This document shows positions 50,522 to 64,000 of a DNA stretch of 64,000 bases, one piece after another. The stretch comes from Proales similis. Taxonomy: Eukaryota > Rotifera > Eurotatoria > Ploima > Proalidae. Within the stretch, counting starts at the first letter, position 1. Every line of letters begins with the position of its first letter. The position numbers were made by a program, and so were the translations under genes. Below the pieces are notes generated by a model, which worked only from the letters and a program-made list of their open reading frames with translations, ran no database searches and was not told where the DNA came from. The DNA is taken from positions 620,001 through 684,000 of the forward strand of contig JAGVRJ010000015.1 in the NCBI GenBank assembly GCA_019059635.1. The letters are read 5' to 3'.

Positions 50522-52196
50522 AGGTATTCTCGTTGCCTGGCTTTCTGAAATCAAATGAACAACAGCGAATTTAAGCACCGGCGCATGAGCGATGCCGATC
50601 GTGTGAGAGTGCTTGAGTGGGAGAAACAGAAAGAGAGAGAGAGAGGGAGGGAGCAGACGACCGCGTCCCTAATCTTGGCACCAATCAGGTGGAAAACAGC
50701 AAAACAGAAATTTCACTTCTTGTCGTGTGGTCGTGTGGGCAAGTAGACCGTAAACATTCGAAGCCGCAGGTTGCAGTCAAAATGCAATTAAACATAATTT
50801 GAAAAGTAGCCGTAATTCGAAAGCTGCGGATTTGGTTGTAGCCATGGAGACCGGCATATCGAGCAATATAACGGCGCTCGTAGTCTTGTAAAGTACAAGA
50901 ATCGTCAGTCGCTATGGCGACTTGGCTTAAACATCGGTGTCTCACGCAAATCTGGGCCAATAATGCATATTTAACAGGCCAACGAGTCTATTTCCTGCGT
51001 CTTTTGAGTCCCTTTCAGCCCAGCATTGATTTCGGTCCATGTAGCCCTCGAATAAAGCTCAAAACAGCATTAAACAACAGTATTGGTTTCGGGGTTTTGC
51101 TCATTCTGGGCAGGGTGAAAAAGGAATTTTATTTGAGACGGAAATAAGAGTTTTCATTCATTTATGGGTGATTAGGTAAAGTCGAATCCCTCCGGCGCAT
51201 GTATCTGTGCTCCTTTTGCGCCATCAACCCGAATGACTGTCCTCAGCAGCGGACTTAACAAGCCAGAGAATTCATTCAGAGAGGAGAGGCTTTGCTTTAA
51301 GATTATGCAAAGCAAATGTCGGCTGTAAAAACATCGACGAAGACTTTTTGACGAGCATGACGCTTGAAAGTCGCTCAGCGCGAGCATGAACGCATCTATG
51401 ATGATCATGGGAGAGTTGCTAATCACTGCGAGTCTTGTTTTGGAGCGAGATTAAATTAGAATAGGAAATGTTTGGCTTAAGCTGAGCATAGGTCAGACGA
51501 AGCGTCAATTATAAGCATGATCGTCTATCTAGAGCCTGATTTAGACGAAAGCACCGACCATTTCCTTGTGGAAAACCACGACTGATTCGGTCAGTTTTGA
51601 AAGCGCTGTCTGTGTGTGTGTGTATGGGGGGAATGGATGAGAAGATTTAAGACTATATATGAGATTTTTGGCATGGCCAACGCTCTTCAATCAAGTATAA
51701 GACGATCAACGCGGCTTGCATTCACTTAAATGATTTTATTTGCAGCTTTAACTCAATCATTAGACCTTCTTCTCTTCTATTTCTTCGTTGAATCTCTCTC
51801 TCTCTCTCTATTCTGTAATATTTTCCATTTTGGGCTTGCACTCGTGCAGCTCTAATCTCATTCATACGAGAGAGATTGGTCTCGACGCCGAGGGCAGCGT
51901 ATGCACCCTAATTATTCTATTCATCGATCGATTACAAATTATGGCGCCGAAATAATTTATTGAATTGCGAGCTGAGCTCTGGCAAGGATAAGAATCGACG
52001 AGAAAACTACAAGATCAGATTATTGGAATCATCATCATGATCATCAAAAGGCGTCTTTTAGCCGATCACCGCTTTGCTCAATTATAACAGACACTTCTTT
52101 TTCTACTTTGAAATTCAAACTACTCAGAAGCAGATTGAACTTAAAACTTTGCCTTTTTACCAGTTTTTAGAACGATTAAAGACTTTGTAGTGCAAC
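50522..52196. other. Divergent region between CEP104 and REEP5
   Basis: Holds both promoters. Simple repeats: GA (about 50631-50645), a TG run (51611-51624) and CT (about 51793-51809). An 84-codon minus-strand frame (51172-51426) lacks supporting features. Confidence 0.55.
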
Positions 52197-53446
<1,250 letters not shown>

Positions 53447-56173
53447 ATGGTCAGATGTCAACAAGTCCGGCCCGAAATCAGTTTTGGATTTGAAATTTCT
53501 TTTCGTTTTTCCCTCTTAAAAGAAATGTTTACCCACCTCAAACCGACACATGACGAGCATATTATCTCGATGGCTCCTTACTCCTCTACTCACTTTATTG
53601 AACCCCAATCGTTCGGCCATTCTCTACGAACGCATCAGATAAGGCACTCGCAGATTTAAAATCATAGAGCCTCTAGAATGTGCTTAAATGCATCTCAGAA
53701 ATAAAAAGCTCAACACCGCCGATCCAAGCCAGTTTCTAGTCTAGTCAATTTCTATGTTTTTTGATCGATTCGTTCATTTTTGCGGGGGTTCATCGATTCA
53801 TCTGAGTCGATGGCGCCTGATCAAACTCGCTGCCAAGCGCTGGCTTTACGGTCCGCGACGGCTAAGATGCCGCCGATTGTGGTAATGTTCAGAGAGGCCG
53901 AGAGAGGTGTCTTTTGCGTGAAATAAGTCACCTGAGTAAATTGAAGGGCAAAGAGCCGCGGGTAGAATAGACGCCATTAGACAAGATAGACAAGCGATTC
54001 TTATCTAATCGAATCGCGCAAGTTGGATTGGAGAGCATCACAAGTTCCAGTGTTTGTGCGGAATCGAACGCTTCTCTTGGCGTAGAGCTGCGACGCGGGC
54101 GCGTCCAAGTGGACCTGATTCGCTAGATAGATGGAGCAAGATCGATAAGAAGGCGGCTGCTGTTGCTCAGCGCCAAAATGATTTTCGCCCACTGCTCACC
54201 TCTCTCTCCCTCTCGGCTCTTTTTCTGGCCATATCATCAACACGCGAGGACGCGAGGCGGCCCACACAGCCGCGCACATGCCCACGTTCGGTGCCTATAA
54301 TCTTTCAAGCGATCTTGTTTGACACCAAATGCTGGTAATTACGGTTTAAATCGCGCCTAATTGAGTGTCAAAATTAATATTTAGCCTTTGGTTAGGGCAG
54401 CAGTCACAAGAAACCACGCGACTGTACTTTAAGGTAAAATGAAATGTTCTATTTGATGTAACTGGCACTTGTCTTGAACATTTGCTCGGTCATTGTTTAC
54501 GTTTTGTGTCTCTTTGCCTTCGATGTGTGCCATTGTGTATCGATTGTGATTGTGTATATTCTGCGCGCGCGCGCGTGTTTAAGCAGCGTTGTTTGTTTGT
54601 TTGCATGTTTGACCAGAGCCAAAGTAAGTAGGAGAGCAGAGACAATTTAAGATGAGTAAAACCCACTCAAATCAGCTGAGCGAGAAGTAAGGAGGCAGAG
54701 GAAAATGAAATGACAATTGACCAGCACTCTTGTCGGGCCTCGGTCCCTGTCTCTTGGGACCGATCAGATTGCTGCAACAACAGACGGCATGTGGACTAGA
54801 GCAGCGGTAGGCCACAGCAGCATCGACTCACATTCATGCTCGACCATGTCTCTTGTCCACTTAATTAATTCGACAGGCGACGAGAAAGAGTCGATTGTTA
54901 GTACGCAACCTAATAGCTCCTCGCCAAGGCTCATTAATTAGAAGCCCAAGTGAGATGCAGCTCACAACAGCAGGACACCGTCGATTCTTTTCTTTGAGCC
55001 ACATTCGCTTCAACTTGGTCTGAGCAACTCTGGCCAAGAAAAGATTAGAGAGATCACTTTGGCGTCTAGTGGTTGGTCACGCCACTGGCCCCATTCTGAG
55101 CTGCTCTCTTTTTCTCGGCTGACTCTGACACTCATCTACTTCTGAGCTCAAGAGTGCAATCATGCCGGGCGCCATTGTCTCCTCGGCGCTGGTGTTAATT
55201 CTACGTTTCAAGACAATAGCTGTTTTTTTGTTCGTTCGTCGTTCATTTAATTTCTGACCATCGACTAGAACGCCAACCGGCCGATCTCGTCATCCTCAAC
55301 AATCACGGAATTTGCATCACAAAAGGCGTGTGATTGCCTTTTCACTCGAATTGAATCTTGTTTCCTAATCATGACGCACTTTCCACACCATTCGTCAAGC
55401 ACATACTTGCACTAAGCTGATTATCACTACGAAGAAATCAAATCGCCTAGTAGGGCCTTCACGTCACTTTAGTAAGTCAGCTTGTGCCATTTGCCGAACA
55501 CAGAGTAAACACAAACTTTGTACAGGCGGGTGGAGAACATTTTCGTTGATCAGAAGAAGGCCAAATCGGTGTCTTGCTTTAATTTAATTCTTTTCTCTCT
55601 CTCTCTCTGTCTGAATACACAGCCGACAGCCATTTACTCATAAGCGCACGGACGCTCTAAACCGGTTGATCCTCGGCCGACCGGCAAGTCGGTGTGTAGG
55701 ATCCACCCACCAACAGCTAGGCAGTTGAGTTTGAGCTAGACGCAGGCTAGGGAAATACTCCGATTGGCTGCTTGACCAATATCGGTCGGAGGATGAGCGC
55801 GCGCCAATCATATCGCCGCATTCACGTCCGCCTGTGCTTTGGCAGCTCATAATTTTACTTTATTTAAAGCATTTAGAGGTTTCAGAGCTTAATCACACGT
55901 AAAAATAATTCTCTTCAAACTTCATCAAGAAGAAGAGGAAGAAATAGCAGAGGCACTTGGCCATCATCGTCATTGCAAACAGAATTGGAAAAGAAACCGA
56001 TTTTGGACGCCCAGAGGTAAATATCGACCTCAACGTTGCTTGTTCGTTCTCGACTAAACTGATCAGACGGCCTGCAGACGAGTAGGAGACCGAAAAGAAT
56101 TGTGCGAACTGAAGATTCTCAACAAACTCAACCTCAAGCTCATCTCAGCCTCTGCATCATCATCATCATCAAC
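53447..56173. other. Long non-coding flank upstream of Islet gene A
   Basis: About 2.7 kb without a gene, exceptional in this window. Contains a GC/TG alternating tract (about 54562-54578) and CT (about 55593-55608). It probably carries the 5' UTR, perhaps leader exons, and control elements of the Islet gene that starts at 56174. I could not identify specific binding sites. Confidence 0.5.
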
Positions 56174-58376
56174 ATGCAGTCTTGTGCGGGTTGCTCCCGA
56201 CTCATTACTGACCAGTACCTTTTTCAGGTTCTTCCCGACCTTCAGTGGCACGAGCATTGTCTAAAGTGCTGCGAGTGCGCCTGTAGTCTAGCTGAAAGTT
56301 CGACTTGTTTCATTCGGAACCGGAAGGCCTACTGCCGCTTCGATTACTTTCGGTAAGTGAACCAACTGGGACATCTTGATCCACTTGACAGTCTAATCGG
56401 TTGCAGGCTCTTTTCGATCAAATGCGCGCGATGCGCAGTCGCCTTCAGCAAGAGCGACTTGGTCATGAAGTGCCAGGAGAGGATCTATCATTTGGAGTGT
56501 TTCTATTGCGACTCTTGCTCGCGTCGCTTGGTAGCCGGCGACGAGTTTCAGCTCAAAGAAGATTTCACTCAATGCCGCGACTGTAGCAACGGCCATCAGG
56601 CCAACGTCGCACCTCCACAGGCGCCCTTTCAATTTAACTACTCTTCATCTTCCCTTCCAATAACGCCCGAGAGTCTGCATGCGTTTAGTCCGAACGCAAA
56701 TTCAACATCGTCCATGTCAAATTCGTTTAGCGAGTCTCCGCATTACTCAAGCGGCCATTCGTTCGCCGCCCTTCACAGCCAGTCAAGCATGCAATTGGCC
56801 CACAAAGCGGGAGTGGGCTGCAGCGAATCAGCGCAAGCAGCGGCTATTCAAGCGGCAAGCAAAGAGAAGATTGGCAAGTGGAGCTACGATCTCGGACGCT
56901 GTCAAGGTGAGCTCTCACTTTAATCGCGCTTATTCAAGCCGCCCTTGCTCACAGAAGCGAACGGTTAATTTCCTAATCGCATTCGGGCGGCGGTGTATTG
57001 TGCAATCGTTTGGTCACGAGCGAACGCCGCTATTTACACCCAAGGCAAAGTCTCATTCTAGCTGCGACAAATAACTCTCAGCTTCCATTCTACTCTGCTG
57101 GGTCAATGTGTGAACACATATTTGGCCAACTCTCGCTTTTCTTTCCGTTCTTTCCGTCTCTCTCGCTCTCTTGCCAGCCACGAGGCGAGTGAGTGAGCAA
57201 TGCGCGACAATGCCAGGCAGACTGGGGAGCAAGAGGACCGCCAAATTCTCCTTTCCATTCACTCGGCATTCTCATTCAGGTATTTCAGCTAGTCTAGTGT
57301 ACAGTCTACTGCTTCGAGTCGGAGGGGACAAGCAAACGCTGGAATCTCTCATTCGTGTGGTGTCTGCCTTCATGAGAGCCAAAAAGGCTTCAATATTTCA
57401 CCACTGGCTCTGGTGTGTGCGTGTGTATGTTTGTTGTGGCAGGGTGTGAGCAGGGCTCTCTAATCTAATTAGTAAATATATTGAGAGTAAATAAACCCAG
57501 CAGAGAGTCTTTAATGCGGCTGAGAGGTAAACTCGAGCAGAAATTCATCGTACAAATAAACAGACACACGCTTGTTTATACTAGGACGGGCCAGTTGTCG
57601 AGTTGCCTGTTTGCTTGCGTAATGCATCAGTACTTACGATTGCCATCCATTCGCTATCTTTCCAGTCGAACGAGTCGATTGGGTAACAACGGCCAAATGA
57701 CGAGTGCCAGTCGACTGCTGGTCACCAGCTAGGGAATGTTGTGCCATTTGCTCGTCAGCTTATCGGCTTAATTGGGAGCCAGTGATGCCTTTGGAGCAGG
57801 CCACAGCAACCCTTTTCTGTGTTTAATCAACTGTTCTAAACAAGTTGCTCAATAGATTCCAACAGCGACAACGAAGTAGACTACGACGAGAACGACGAGG
57901 AGGACACCAGGCCGGGTGGATATGGTGGCGGCGGCGGCGGAGACAATTCAATGTCAGAGGAGAGCATGAGCGAGAGTTTAAAAAAGACAAAGAAAAGCAG
58001 CAAGGCGTCAGGTGGCTGTTCACAGAGCGAGAGCGCTTCTCGCAGCCGCAGCGGTTCGAAGCCTGCTCGCATCAGAACTGTGCTGAACGAAAAACAGCTG
58101 CAAATGTTGCGCGCTTGTTACGGAGCGAATCCACGTCCTGACGCACTTATGAAGGAGCAGCTGGTCGAGATGACGGGCCTCAATCCTCGCGTGATTCGCG
58201 TCTGGTTTCAGAACAAGCGCTGCAAAGACAAGAAGAAAAGCATGCAAGGCAGAACAGAGCAACAGTCGTTCGGCATGAGTCCATATGCACCTTCGGTCAC
58301 AGGCAATGCGCTCAACTCGCAGCACTTTGCTTCGATGCACAACCATTCCGGACTTGTTTATGATGGCCGCTTCTAA
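56174..58376 (+). CDS. isl: LIM-homeodomain protein Islet, paralogue A (divergent)
   Basis: Three exons, 56174-56352, 56407-56906 and 57856-58376, in phase, give 399 residues. LIM1 ([20 protein letters not shown]) and LIM2 ([20 protein letters not shown]) are joined by the Islet-type short linker YFRLFSIK. A Ser/Asn-rich region and an acidic Asp/Glu stretch precede the homeodomain ([34 protein letters not shown]), which is unmistakably Islet. After the homeodomain only about 50 residues follow, without the long tail of paralogue B. Islet proteins specify motor neurons, some neuroendocrine cells and heart-type mesoderm through LIM-cofactor complexes. The ATG at 56174 could instead be the end of an intron (acatgcag), with the true start upstream. 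Intron 2 is 949 nt. AATAAA lies near 58584. Confidence 0.9.
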
Positions 58377-61300
58377 ACTCTGGACTCGCTTGTTTTGCTT
58401 TCCGTTGCTGATGATAGTCGCCTATCGCTGATGCCTATTGTATTCTTTGTTGTTCTTATTTTGTCTTTATTTTGTGTGCCCGATGAGAAACTTCATTCTC
58501 CCAGCCCTTTAGTTCTTTTGTTTCAAACAATCATCACTCTGAACACGGAGCTTGTGTTTTAGTTTTTTCATTTAAATGTCCAGCAAATAAATAAACAAAG
58601 TAGCGAACGTTTTGTGTTGTGTGTCAGGATAAAGTCCGAACCGAGAGGGCGACTAGAAGGGATGGAAGGCCTGAGAGAGGGACAGCAAGCGTTGACATGG
58701 ACACCCTGGCCTATTTCGTCTTCATAGATGAGAGTGGTTCGAGAGGCGCTTGTCATCGACCACGTTCTTGAGGAGCTCTCGTAAGCAGCTGTCGTCAGAA
58801 AAGCAGCTCGTCTCAATTGCCAAGGCCTTGAATAAACAAATGTCTTCTTCTTATTGCCACTGGCTTTAGCCTCGTCTGAATGCGTAATCAATTAAATCTG
58901 TCGTATCTCGATAACGGACGACCAAAGAGTGCTAATGAAACATTTTGCCACTTGAATAAACTTGGCCAGGCACTTGGCAGCCAAGGCGTCAAGTCAAACC
59001 TTTGACGCTTGCAGAACCGATACGGGCAACACATTCGGCCTGAAAGACACGAAAAAGACACGCAAGTTGGAACAGAACAGCGATGGGCTGCTGGTGACTG
59101 TGGACGGTCATTAACTCGTGGGCAACTCGCGCAGATTGGCTGGAAGCCTGAAAGGCAGTGGACCAATGCCAAGGAAATGTAATTTAAGATGATAGCACGG
59201 GCTAAGTGAGGGACGCACGTTGCTGAGGAGATATAATTGCCGACGGTTACCTAATCCTAATTGCTCGGCAAGCAGGTAACTGGACGCTGTGAGCATCCGT
59301 TCGACGTGCACTCACTGCTGTTTAAATTACATGGTCACATCGATTTGGGCCTATCGACGTGTTCATGAACGATTTGACTCCGACCGGCAAGGACCCGAGG
59401 GAAGCAAAAACCAATTGCGACTCTGAGTCACGAACTCAGCCACGAGCAGACTGGCTCAAGGCTGTCACTTGTCTACAGCGTCGATTGTTTATTTTTGACG
59501 TTTGTTTGCGTGTTTACTTGGGCTGCGAGTGTCAAGAGTTTCGACAATTCTAAATTAAACCAATTAAAAACTGTTCCACGCGGCTCAAGCATGAACTAGG
59601 CCAACAAGGGTGCGGACACTCGTCTTGTGTCAACCTGTGCCTGATGATGATTGGACGGTTGTGGCTTGTGAGCGCGGCAGACAGCGCGAGAAGAAGCGAG
59701 ACTAGACAATGTTTGGTACTGGCAAGAGTGAGAATTAAAAGTTAATTCGCCACCATTATTGACAGGGCCCATTGGTAGAGGAGAGCAGGAGAGATTAGCG
59801 AGTGTGCCGCCGGTGAGACGATTTAGCGGCCGTTTGATCGACAGGCATTTTCGCTGTTCATCAAAAATAATAAATCGCTCTAAAAGCATCACAGCTTCTG
59901 CTCGTTTAAATCTTGATAGGAGCCAGAGAAGCAAACGTCGATAATGGACCTCGACAGGGGCACGCCAGTAAGAAGCGAACAAAGCAAAAATAAACAACAA
60001 AGAAACGAGTGCGCCTCGTTTGTGTTAAAGAGCTTGTTTAATCTGTGTCTTGTTGAGATCAGCAGATTATTGAGCCGAGGCGACCATCTAGTCAAACACA
60101 GGGACATAGCGCTCTGATGCTGTTTGTTGATAATGACCGTAATCGGTTGCGCCTTGCCAATCATGATTTATGTTTCCAATTGAGATAAATATCGTTTTTA
60201 AATTTGGACCTGATTAGTAGTAGAAAGAAGGTGCCGGGCCTCGACTCGGGCAAATCAACAAGAATGGCCGAATAGAAATAAAGAGAGAGATAGAGAGAGC
60301 AGCAAGGAAGGGCATGAGCGACCAGAGTCGGACGATCGATTGATTCTAATCACTCGGAGAAACCAAATTAGGCAAAAGGAGAGAGGGGGGAGGGGAAGAG
60401 AAAAGTGAATGCTGACGGGCGCATGTTTTCATTTGGTTTGAAACGAAGCTAATTAAGACAAGTTGGCCTCAAGCTTGGAGCACTTGGCATACCTGATCGA
60501 CGAGTAGCCGATCCGACCTATTGTGTTTGGATAAATTCAACTCGGCTGTTCAGGTTCAGGATCTGTGAAATAGCGGATCGGCGCACTCTTGAGAATTCAC
60601 TCATGCGCTTGCCGGATGCAGTAAGGTTCGATGCGATTAGTTGCTCCTGTTCGAAGGGCGATCAACGCCGAGCACTTGAGAGAGCGATAATTGCCGGATT
60701 AGCGAACACGAAAGCCTCTTGGCTCGATCGGTTTCTTTTCCGTTCACAGCAACGCTTGAGTTGACTTATCGGTGTAAAAGCCCCATTAGACGCAGATGTG
60801 CCTGTCTTGACGCTCGTTCAGGCGAGCGAGCGGCAATAATTATGAGTTCAACTGAAATCAAGCAAGCAAGCGCGTCATGAACGGCAATGTTTATTGTTAT
60901 CACTTCCATAGATTTCCATGAGACGAACGCGAACAAAAGCGAAATGAAGCCATAAGAGATTGAGACTCGACGCGGGACAAGTTTGGCAATTTTGCGAAAC
61001 AGAGCTCATGTGAACGAGACGACTTGTGTGACTCGTTCAAGCCCTCTTTAGTATTGAAGTAGAAAGGTATTGAAGAAGGAACAAAACACGAGCGGTGCGG
61101 CGATTTAATTGGTTTTAATGAACAACACAAACAGCAAACGGCATAAGGTTGTTTCCCTTGGCAATAAATAAAAGCAACACAAATGACAAATGCGAGCAAA
61201 TAGACGATTGAGAAGACGAAACGAAAAGGAGAAAAGCGGATACTGTTAAGCCGAAAACAGTGAAATAAAACGCTAAAAGAGAAGAACAGTGCGAAGGAGA

Positions 61301-61501
61301 TCAGGTCGACTTGAGTGGGTGAATCTAGTGTCGGCAAGCGCCGAAACAAAACAATCCAAGTCACGAATGAGATTCAAATGAAGGAGAGAATGAAATAAAT
61401 TAAAGAAACACGGCTGGCGACGTTCTGAAGCCGGAGCAGAAAATGAACATGAAAACACGACGAGGAAGAAATGGCGCAGAGAAAAAGGCAAGACGAAAAG
61501 T
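58377..61501. other. Non-coding DNA between the two Islet genes
   Basis: About 3.1 kb between convergent genes. It holds both 3' UTRs (AATAAA near 58584 for A; TTTATT at about 60890 read on the minus strand for B). A GA repeat lies near 60281-60299. Open frames at 59596-60000 and 60900-61364 (minus) look like chance. Confidence 0.5.
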
Positions 61502-63104
61502 CTAAAGCTGTTGAAGACGCGTGTCGTCGAGGCCGCCGCTGCTCACACTGTCCTCGTTGTTCTGATCGGACAGATTGTCAAAGCAGTCGTCCTCGTCCGA
61601 GCCCATGCCGAGCAGTTGATTGTACGAGCTGTTCGAGTTGGCGCCTGCCATCATCGAGCCGTGCAGTCCCATCGACGCGTTCATGTCTCCCATGTTGGCC
61701 ATGTTGAAGTCGTTCAGTGACTTCCAGCTCAAGTTGTTCGTGTGGTAGGCGCTTGCACTTGACTGAATCTCGACCTGACTGCCGCCGCCCAGATTTGACA
61801 TGTCGTTGCGTACGGGACTGCTTGCGATCATGGGAATTCCGTTGCCGATCGACTGGCGATTCTATTGGCGCAAGGAGAAAAAAATGAATCGAGGATGGGC
61901 AAAATCAAAGGGCTTTGAAGGGCGACAGTTACCTTTTGCTGTTCCTGCATCTGCTTTATCAGAATGGTTTTCTTTTTGTCCTTGCAGCGCTTGTTTTGAA
62001 ACCAGACCCGAATCACGCGCGGACTGAGTCCAGTCATTTCGACGAGCTGTTCTTTCATGAGCGCATCGGGCCGCGGATTGGCTCCATAGCATGTTCGCAG
62101 TGTGTGCAATTGTTTCTCATTCAAAACAGTTCGAACCCGAGTGGTCTTGTCCTTGCGTCCGGAGCCTTTGCCTTCTGATCGGTTGGCGCGCGACGCAGAC
62201 GCGTTGTTGTTGCCACTTGCCGTTGTGCTGTTCGAACTGAGCGATTCGGAGCTCATGCGTTGATTGCCGGTCGGATTGCTACTGTTCATGTTGTTTGCCG
62301 AATTGACGCCGTTCATATGGACCGCAGACGAGTACGGGTTCATTCTTTGGCCCGAGATCGAGTGATTCGGAGGCATCATTGCCTGATTGGGTCCGAAGCC
62401 GGGCGACATGCAGTTCTGGCTGTCTTCAAAATCCGTGGAAAAGTCCTCTCCGACACTGCCGCCAGGCGGATACTTCAGCATGTTGTTTTTGACCGCCTGA
62501 TTGCCGATTATGTTTGTGATGTTCTGACAGGAATTTATCGAAGGTGGCAAAGGCTCGCCCATGCCCGACTGAGCTGGCTGATGCTGAACGCCCGGCATCA
62601 TGAGCATCTGAGGCTTCGAGCTGGCATTCATGTTGAAATATTGCTTCTCGCACATCTCGTGGTCCACTTTGCACAGGAGGCCGTCTTCTCGCATGGCGAA
62701 CTCGTCGCCTGGCGCCAACTGGTTATTGCACATTTGACAGCGAAAGCATTCAACGTGGTAGATGCGACTGCCGGCCTTCATGACCATGTCGCACTTGTTG
62801 AACGGCTCGCGGCATTTGAAACATTTTCTGGAAAATAATCTTTTACGAATAGACGCGATTAGAAGCACTGGCGACGAGAACGAGTGCAATGCGCAATTTT
62901 ACCTAAAGTAGTCTAATTTACAGTAGGTGCGGCCGTTGCGAACGAAGCATGTACAGTTCTCGTCCAGATTTACTCCGCACTCAGCGCATTTCAAGCATTT
63001 GGCGTGCCACTCGAGGTCAGGCGCCACTTTCAGTATGTACTGGTCGGTTATTTGGCTGCCGCATCCGGCGCATAAGGAGACCGACTTGTCCGATAGGCAG
63101 GCGT
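61502..63104 (-). CDS. isl: LIM-homeodomain protein Islet, paralogue B (conserved form)
   Basis: Minus-strand exons 63104-62903, 62839-61933 and 61861-61502 agree in phase and cover about 490 residues. The first coding exon, with the ATG, was not located; the open frame runs to 63135 without one, and an acceptor-like AG precedes 63104. LIM1 ([20 protein letters not shown]) and LIM2 ([20 protein letters not shown]) are joined by YFRLFSRK. A long Asn/Met/Ser-rich linker leads to the homeodomain ([36 protein letters not shown]), closer to vertebrate ISL1 than that of A. The tail keeps [10 protein letters not shown], a conserved Islet motif, then a region ending DDTRLQQL. Same role as A, likely the ancestral-type copy. 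The first acceptor AG is used at exon 2, since it restores the standard LIM1-LIM2 spacing. Confidence 0.9.
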
Positions 63105-64000
63105 CTATTCGAATAAATGAACAGCGTGAGGCCAAGTCAAACAGCAGTGAGCATCAGCTATAGTATCGCTTAATAATAGGGCCGGTATGGGCAGGCACTT
63201 GACAGCGCTAATTTGCGCGTCATTTCTTCGTTTCTCTCGCGCGACAAGGCAAGATGCAGAAAGAAAGGACTACTCTAAAAGGCAGGCGATGAGAACGACG
63301 CCAGGCGGTCGATCAACGCAACGGGATTCGAACAGCTTTTTACAAAACAGCTTGGCGCCAGCTTTTAATTCATATGCTGGCCGACTGACTTCCCGTCTGG
63401 CCTTGTATTTAGCGACCGAGCAGCCAACGGGCTCTTAAATCGATCGATCCAAGTCACAAAAATCAATCAAACTCAATCTTGAGGTGTTTTTTTTTTCAAT
63501 AGTGAGTATTCAAGCGGGGCGCACGCCCACGATATATATCCGCTTCCGATCGAACTCAACTCGACGGCATCTAGAGGCTTGAGAATAGGATGCGAGCTTG
63601 AGAATAGGTTGAGAGCGCTCCTGAGAGTGGCACCAATTGAAGAGGTCGAATCCAGCCCTCGAGAGGAGGACAGGGAGAAGAGAGAGAGAGAAAGAGAATC
63701 GACCGAAAAGGAAGAGAAGCAACTAAAAGGAAGAGAATGGAAGTTGGAAGTTCAAGACGGAAAAGAGTTGAAGGCAAGCAATGTGTAAGCGGAAGATGAC
63801 GAGTTGAAGCTCGAGTGATCAAATCAAAGATTTGGCGCCGTCCGATCGATAGACGGCTAAAACTTGAAGAGCAAACTCAAACAAGACGCGCGGCGGCGCA
63901 TTCCACGCTCTCATGTGCCAGCAATAATTATTTGCGCTTGTCACTCAACTTTTCTCCTCAATTAAGCTAAATCAAACATGTCAGCATGAAGATGAAAAGC
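63105..64000. other. Upstream region of Islet paralogue B
   Basis: Should contain the missing first exon and promoter of Islet B on the minus strand. A GA repeat lies near 63680-63697. No coding exon could be fixed. Confidence 0.45.

Noticed and set aside
51172-51426. 84-codon minus-strand frame in the CEP104/REEP5 region
   Set aside because: No recognisable family, no signal peptide, no consistent neighbouring exon.
59596-60000. 134-codon minus-strand frame between the Islet genes
   Set aside because: No domain, no splice partners, and low-complexity Leu/Ser/Arg composition.
60900-61364. 154-codon minus-strand frame with hydrophobic segments
   Set aside because: Lies in the expected 3' UTR of Islet B on the same strand; Phe/Ser-rich composition comes from CT-rich DNA.

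Overview
The window is nuclear DNA from a bilaterian animal, most likely a small invertebrate with a compact genome. The genes are split by GT-AG introns that are mostly 50-70 nt long. AATAAA signals follow several genes, and the gene set is animal-specific: peroxidasin, two Islet LIM-homeobox genes, a TRPC channel, a transmembrane adenylyl cyclase and ZFR. An intact CEP104 gene argues for a ciliated animal. I cannot name the species or phylum from the sequence. No bacterial gene, CRISPR array, tRNA, rRNA or recognisable transposon was seen.

Layout, left to right. 0.4-0.9 kb: a small secreted Gly/Tyr-rich protein behind a TATA box. 2.1-3.7 kb: coronin. 5.4-7.8 kb: PRMT7 (8 exons). 8.0-8.4 kb (minus): a small secreted orphan protein ending in RFRF. 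9.2-12.6 kb: an 18-exon mitochondrial-type glycerol-3-phosphate acyltransferase homologue whose active-site motifs are eroded. 13.4-14.8 kb: an intronless alpha-tubulin with a TATA/CCAAT promoter. 15.5-16.7 kb: PAN + WD40 secreted protein, copy 1. 17.0-21.6 kb (minus): adenylyl cyclase. 23.3-24.6 kb: PAN/WD40 copy 2. 24.8-27.6 kb (minus): an intronless NFX1/shuttle craft gene. 28.3-32.0 kb: a TRPC channel (13 exons). 32.6-33.8 kb: PAN/WD40 copy 3. 34.0-37.1 kb (minus): ZFR. 38.0-43.1 kb: peroxidasin (18 exons). 43.2-46.7 kb (minus): a U1-type zinc finger/coiled-coil protein. 47.0-50.5 kb (minus): CEP104. 52.2-53.4 kb: REEP5/DP1. 56.2-58.4 kb (plus) and 61.5-63.1 kb (minus): two Islet paralogues, tail to tail.

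The first ~50 kb is gene-dense, with housekeeping, cytoskeletal, signalling and matrix genes that do not form one pathway. The last ~10 kb is gene-poor: the Islet pair sits in long non-coding flanks, as expected for a developmental regulator with extended control DNA. The most unusual content is the three-copy family of secreted PAN-plus-beta-propeller proteins scattered among unrelated single-copy genes. The copies show mosaic similarity, as if gene conversion had acted, and copy 3 carries a different signal-peptide exon. Other points of interest are the eroded acyltransferase, the unusual TRPC pore and the Islet pair. Exon models were built by hand from reading frame, splice phase and family similarity. 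Where all phases agree I consider the models good, but no transcript evidence was available.
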